From Hirudinaria manillensis (Eukaryota > Annelida > Clitellata > Hirudinida > Hirudinidae), in assembly GCA_034509925.1 (NCBI GenBank), contig CM067529.1:5031001-5095000 (forward strand): a stretch of DNA of 64,000 nucleotides, read 5' to 3'. A program made the translations under genes and the position numbers. The notes below the pieces were generated by a model. It ran no database searches. It worked only from the letters and a program-made list of their open reading frames with translations, and was not told the origin of the DNA. Positions 59,745 to 64,000 of the stretch are shown here, piece by piece. Position 1 is the stretch's first letter. Each line of letters begins with the position of its first letter.

Positions 59745-62409
59745 TTAGTTCATAAATTAATTAAATTGTAAAAGGGATTCGATTAAAATAATTAATTAAT
59801 CTGCATTTCTATGGAATTTATGGAAACGAAACAAGAAAATCTGAAACTTATCTTTGCCGAGTCGCATGCAAGGCGTCGGTCGGAAGGCCCCTCATCTCGT
59901 AGCCTCATCTTCGCAACTCAAATTTTCAGAAGGGTCGCAATGTGAATGCAGTGTTTGGAAAAAGAGAGATTTCTGATTATTTCATTTAATTGGAATACAT
60001 TTTGAGGCTCGAGAGGAATCTGCGGATGCAAGGTTTGCTAATCTTATGTAATGCAAATATGTTCATTTTCAGACGATCAATCAAGCATAACATTCGAAAA
60101 TTTAACGTTTTAATGTAATGTCTTTTGCATTATCTTGAGGATTTGACTGATTTGTAGCATTAAAATCTGCATCTTTTATATGATTTCTTTTTAATTTTAC
60201 CCTATTTAGTTTATTAAATATTAAAATTTAATCATTTCAATTCTTAATAATTCTAAATGAATATAATGGTCCACGAAAATTTGAAAACTACGCTTCGCAG
60301 CAAAATTAACCCCTGATTTATGATTCTCCTGATAAATGTTCCGCAAAGATGATGATGATGATGATGATGACGATGGTAGAACTAATGTCACGTCAAAATA
60401 GGAACCTAATGAGGATAAGGAGATAATTAATGGATCTAATTTAAATGCTTAATGCCCGACTGCACTTAAAATTCTGTTTTAATAAATTTATTCATTAAAC
60501 AACAAAAACAAAGGAATTGCTTTCTATTCATTGACCTTCAGAAATGGTCATCAACATGCAAAGTCTACCAACTTTCGGACTTTTTGTCAGTTTTTGCGGC
60601 GAAAATCAATAATTATTTTTTAAAAAATGATTTGACGGAAGAGTATGAATATGTATTAATATTATGATTATTAATATTATTAATATTATTATTATTATTA
60701 ATATTAATATTATGATTATGTATGAAATAAATTGAAATATCGACTCTGAGTCAGGCTGAGTAAAAATTCTCCTAAAAGAATCTAGAAAATTCCAAGTCTT
60801 GGCGACTTGATAATTTCATTTCCTTTGACACTCCTCCACGTCTGGAGAACTTCTGAGAAAATGGCGAAAATCCCGATTCTTAATAGCGGAATGAAATGTT
60901 CTGGAGCGTCCAATTGGCATCCTTTGCAGACCCGATTTCCAGGACTGAAATTGAAGAAATCTTCTCCTGAATTTCACGACAAACACCGAGTAGGGAGGCG
61001 ACACTTTCGCTGGCGATCGAGCGCCCGAGGCTCCGGTCGGTGCGTAGCAGCTGACCATTGATTCCGAAGAACCCTAATTAGGAATTGTAACGGCCTCTCT
61101 TGTTGCTTCCCCAATTCCGCAAGAAATATTCCTCGGACCCATTACTCGGACAGAAAAAGATTACGAACCACAAATCACTCTTCCGACCGTTGTAATTTTA
61201 TTTCCTGGCGTTAAATGGGCCCATTAAAAAGTATCGGCACCGATAAATACACACACAAACACACAAAAAACTTTCTTCTTTTTTCCTCAACTCGCCATGA
61301 AATGAAAAGTTTTGTTTCGATTCTGGGCAGCAAAAGGGGAGCAAAATATCGGGAGGTGTATAATAAGAGACCAATAATTAAGGAAAATGATTCCCAACAA
61401 ATGACGAGGGACACACGAATGAATTCATTCCTTTCCATTCCAATGGTTTCGTCGTCAAAGACGAGTCCTTAAAACGTCATTTGGAACATTGACGAATTGC
61501 TCGAATTTCCTACGCGTGGTTGGATCGAGTTGGGACGTCCTGATGTTGATTCGCCGAATTTAAACAATTTGCTAAACTTTGCATAATTTTTCTTATATTT
61601 TATATCTTATTTTTCGTGAAATTTTGTGCTATTCTGCTATAAACACTTTTTTTTTGCCGTTTGGTGACTTTTCGTGTTATTTGTGCGACATTTCGTATGG
61701 GATGCAACTTTGATAATCCTCAAAGAGTCTCTCGTGAAAAAGTATGGCCGTGGTCGCTATTCACACGCTGTATTGTCTGAGGGCCTTAAATTATGGCAGT
61801 GGTGATAACGGTGTTGGTGACGGTGGTGATAATGATGGTGATAATGATGATAATGATGGTGACGAGGATGAAGATGAAAAAAGTTGGACCTCATATATTG
61901 AACGGGGCGACCCTATTAATCATAGCTGTGGATGAGCCCTTTGTTTCAAAGGAATGCAACGCAACGTTGTGAACCTAGGAGCACAAGGAGATGTACACGT
62001 GAGAATTAGAGAAAAAATAAATGATTTTCCAACTCATTCATCCATCAATCAACGACATCATCAGCCTCAAATAGTCCGTTTAAATCGCCAGAATTCGCAT
62101 TCGGAACTCCCCGAAAACGTGAATCCCAATGAAATGGAGAAACTTTGATAAGTTTTCTTTTAAAATTTTCTCGAAAGTTTCTGATGCACGTGACTCGAGA
62201 AAATGAATGTGGATTTAAAATTCATCATCTCGGATCAGAGAGAAAATAAATAATTGTTTTACGGAATCCATCTTCTTAGGAGGGGATTGATGCTATTTCT
62301 ATTTTTAAAAATCAAATACATTCTTCCGAGATCACGTTAATTGTAAGAGAAACTCTGTTCTGATGTATCATCTGATTACTTGCTAAATTAATTTCCGATT
62401 AATATCTTT

Positions 62410-62690
62410 TTAATCACAGAAAATTGATCGATTGTAGGGGAAAGTCTTAAAAACTTCTTTGAGATTTACAAACGTCCAGAGGATGGTTTGTGAACAAGGA
62501 ATTCCTTTGACCACTGAGACGTGCAGGACTTTTATTAAAACTTTGATGTACTGCCTCAGACCGTCGCTTCGGGTAGATTTCCGAGCAACACGCAGGATGA
62601 CGCCAGGATATTTATTCGCTTCGGACTTGTTCATCTTAACGAGTTCCTTTGGATTGAGGCCAAAACCCACCACGCGATGGCAATAGTTTT
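62410..62690. other. Open on both strands; possible exon of uncertain strand
   Basis: A less A+T-rich patch open for 87 codons on the minus strand (62673-62410) and for 75 codons on the plus strand. The minus reading has more ordinary protein composition (NPKELVKMNKSEANKYPGV). No domain is recognisable, and I could not fix splice sites. Confidence 0.2.
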
Positions 62691-62794
62691 TGTATTCTTT
62701 CGATTCTTTCGTTCTGTGTCTTGTTTCTGTTTTGTTTCGTTTGTTTGTTTTTTTTTTAGGTCAAATAATTTGGCTGCAATTATTACAGCTGGAC

Positions 62795-64000
62795 ATGGAA
62801 GAAAATATCTTGGTTCGTCAGGGCTCAACGAGGAGACAAGAATCATCGGAAGCGACTTGCAACAAAAAGGACGAGAAGAAAGGGAAAAGCGAGGTTGTAC
62901 AAGCGCGAGTTCATCGGAACGATGTGTCGATGAATGTCTCCATCGAGCTTCCGGACGACTCGGGGGACGGAGATGATGACGTCATCGTTGGAAAGCAGCA
63001 GGGCCACAGAGAATCGAGTGTCAATAGCGCATCGTCGCACACGAGCGACAAACGACTCGATGAATACAAATGTCTCCTCACCGGGGAATTTGCCACCCAA
63101 AAAAGAATTTGGGTCGAGTCTGCAGGAGATCGAAAGTTCAGGCACAGATTGGAATCCGACGGAAAATGTTCTTCCACGCGCGAATTCGAATCTCCGGAGA
63201 ACAACTCGAACAGGCTTTCAGTGGCCGCCAAGAACTTTTTTACACGCAGACGTTCTCATCAGAACTGCCTCATCAACACGAAGAATGGCGAAGAATCCTC
63301 TCAGTTGGCTCCGTCCGAGGAAGTCGAACAGGAAAAGAAGAAGAAGCAACGAAAAGCATCGGGCATCGAAGCCTTGTTGAGGCAGAGTTGTTCCGATGTT
63401 CGGGCATTGCTGGTAGGGGATGGGTCGGTGTTTTCCTCGGTCGGAGGGGGATTGTCGGGGACTGGATTCTTTCCAAGAAGCAGACGACAATCGACTGCCA
63501 CTCTCTTCCAACCCGGTCCTAGGATTTCTCCCTCGCCATTCGAAAGCTACAACGGGGCACCCTTTCTGAGGTGATTCGACGTTTGAAATTTGTCGATTCG
63601 ACTCTGACATTTTTTGTTCTTTCAATTTATATTTGTAGGTACGCACATTTAGCTTCGAGCAGTCAACCTCAGTCGTTCCAATCCCCCGTGTTGACTTCTC
63701 TCGCTCCTCCCCCATCAATCATCTGCGACGGACTCCTCAGCATTCCGACGACGCCGACAAATAACCAAAACCTTTCCTCTTACAACCCGAATACTCTCAC
63801 TTTGGCTAGCAGCAGATCGGATTACGGTTCACAGCAACTTCAGGGGGTGACATTGATTTTCTTGTTTTTCAAAGTTGAAAGCTTTTCTTGCAAAAAACCG
63901 TTCCCTTTCCAGGGACAGCCCCGTAGACGCTCCATTTTGTTGACGCCGAGATCGAGTTTTCTCGTCACCGTCGGCAACCAGGCATCCATTGACTTCAGGG
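62795..64000 (+). CDS. Ser/Pro-rich protein of unknown family, partial
   Basis: Three exons read in frame: about 62760-63570 (first ATG at 62795), 63639-63846 and 63913 onward, leaving the window. About 360 residues are visible. They are hydrophilic and low-complexity with no membrane segment: an acidic patch (ELPDDSGDGDDDVIV), a basic stretch (EQEKKKKQRKASGIEALL), a probable phosphorylation-prone region (RSRRQSTATLFQPGPR), a Ser/Pro/Asn-rich region (SQPQSFQSPVLTS), and RRRSILLTPRSSFLVT at the edge. Such sequence is typical of the cytoplasmic N terminus of a channel, transporter or signalling protein, but I cannot name the family. The acceptor at 62759 (TTTTTTTTAG) means an upstream coding exon is possible. 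The codon-rich G+C content marks it as real coding DNA. Confidence 0.6.

Larger units (their letters stand above)
57160..62409. other. Long repeat-rich region without recognised genes
   Basis: About 5 kb with no exon that carries a domain. It contains two AT minisatellites (57.94-58.07 and 58.19-58.31 kb), microsatellites at about 58413-58440, 58480-58550, 59703-59743, 60345-60375 and 60650-60720, and a degenerate GAT block at 61800-61880. Short open frames at 59355-59582, 60807-61061 and 61215-61472 look like chance. Confidence 0.5.

Noticed and set aside
60807..61061. Possible small gene on the plus strand
   Set aside because: No domain, no splice structure, and an equally long frame on the other strand; probably chance.
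62843..63718. Minus-strand open frames of 100-166 codons
   Set aside because: They are antisense to the plus-strand Ser/Pro-rich gene, whose three exons join in frame.
1..64000. CRISPR arrays, operons, Shine-Dalgarno sites, phage or plasmid features
   Set aside because: The window is a spliced animal genome; tandem repeats present are microsatellites and minisatellites without spacers.

Overview
This is a 64 kb stretch of an animal nuclear genome, probably from an invertebrate. Genes are split by GT-AG introns that range from about 45 nt to several kb. The DNA is strongly A+T-rich and full of microsatellites, and coding exons stand out as G+C-rich islands. The genes are metazoan families: GRIP, Kv4, Fos, SLC35F, KANK, MAST and GAR1. 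The many 45-90 nt introns suggest a fairly compact genome. I cannot name the phylum. PLAC8-like, KASH5-like and ZPBP-like genes together would be unusual for an insect or nematode, so a tunicate, mollusc, annelid or similar lineage is possible, but this is inference only.

Layout, left to right. 1-3.3 kb: minus-strand multi-PDZ gene resembling GRIP PDZ2-PDZ4, cut by the left edge. 3.3-5.6 kb: intergenic, with a minisatellite. 5.65-14.3 kb: minus-strand Kv4/Shal potassium channel in five exons that keep frame throughout. 14.3-17.5 kb: no gene seen. 17.5-19.0 kb: minus-strand Fos-type bZIP in three exons. 19.0-19.8 kb: divergent promoter with a perfect CArG box. 19.8-21.8 kb: plus-strand SLC35F1/F2-like transporter. 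22.2-26.8 kb: minus-strand gene for a coiled-coil, tail-anchored KASH5/LRMP-like protein. 28.0-34.1 kb: minus-strand gene with signal peptide, Ig domain, ZPBP-like Cys-rich ectodomain, one membrane segment and a long Pro/Thr/Ser-rich tail. One of its introns holds a Helitron-like element and another is almost entirely a pentanucleotide satellite. 34.6-35.8 kb: minus-strand PLAC8-like small protein. 38.3-40.3 kb: plus-strand KANK-like gene with KN motif and coiled coil but no ankyrin repeats. 41.9-52.0 kb: minus-strand MAST-family kinase. 53.2-54.2 kb: minus-strand GAR1. 55.7-57.1 kb: plus-strand gene for a small, extremely cysteine-rich membrane protein that I do not recognise. 57.1-62.4 kb: repeat-rich, no gene seen. 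62.8-64 kb: plus-strand Ser/Pro-rich gene of unknown family, cut by the right edge.

The genes do not form an operon or one pathway. Several are neuronal or cytoskeletal (GRIP, Kv4, MAST, KANK), and two neighbours resemble families used in germ cells (KASH5 in meiosis, ZPBP in the acrosome). The best candidates for something undescribed are the 148-residue Cys-rich membrane protein (55,686-57,099), the membrane-anchored ZPBP-like receptor (28,016-34,112) and the ankyrin-less KANK (38,270-40,324). Exon boundaries were set by eye from splice consensus and frame. Where I give an exact exon list, the phases add up. Elsewhere the boundaries are approximate.
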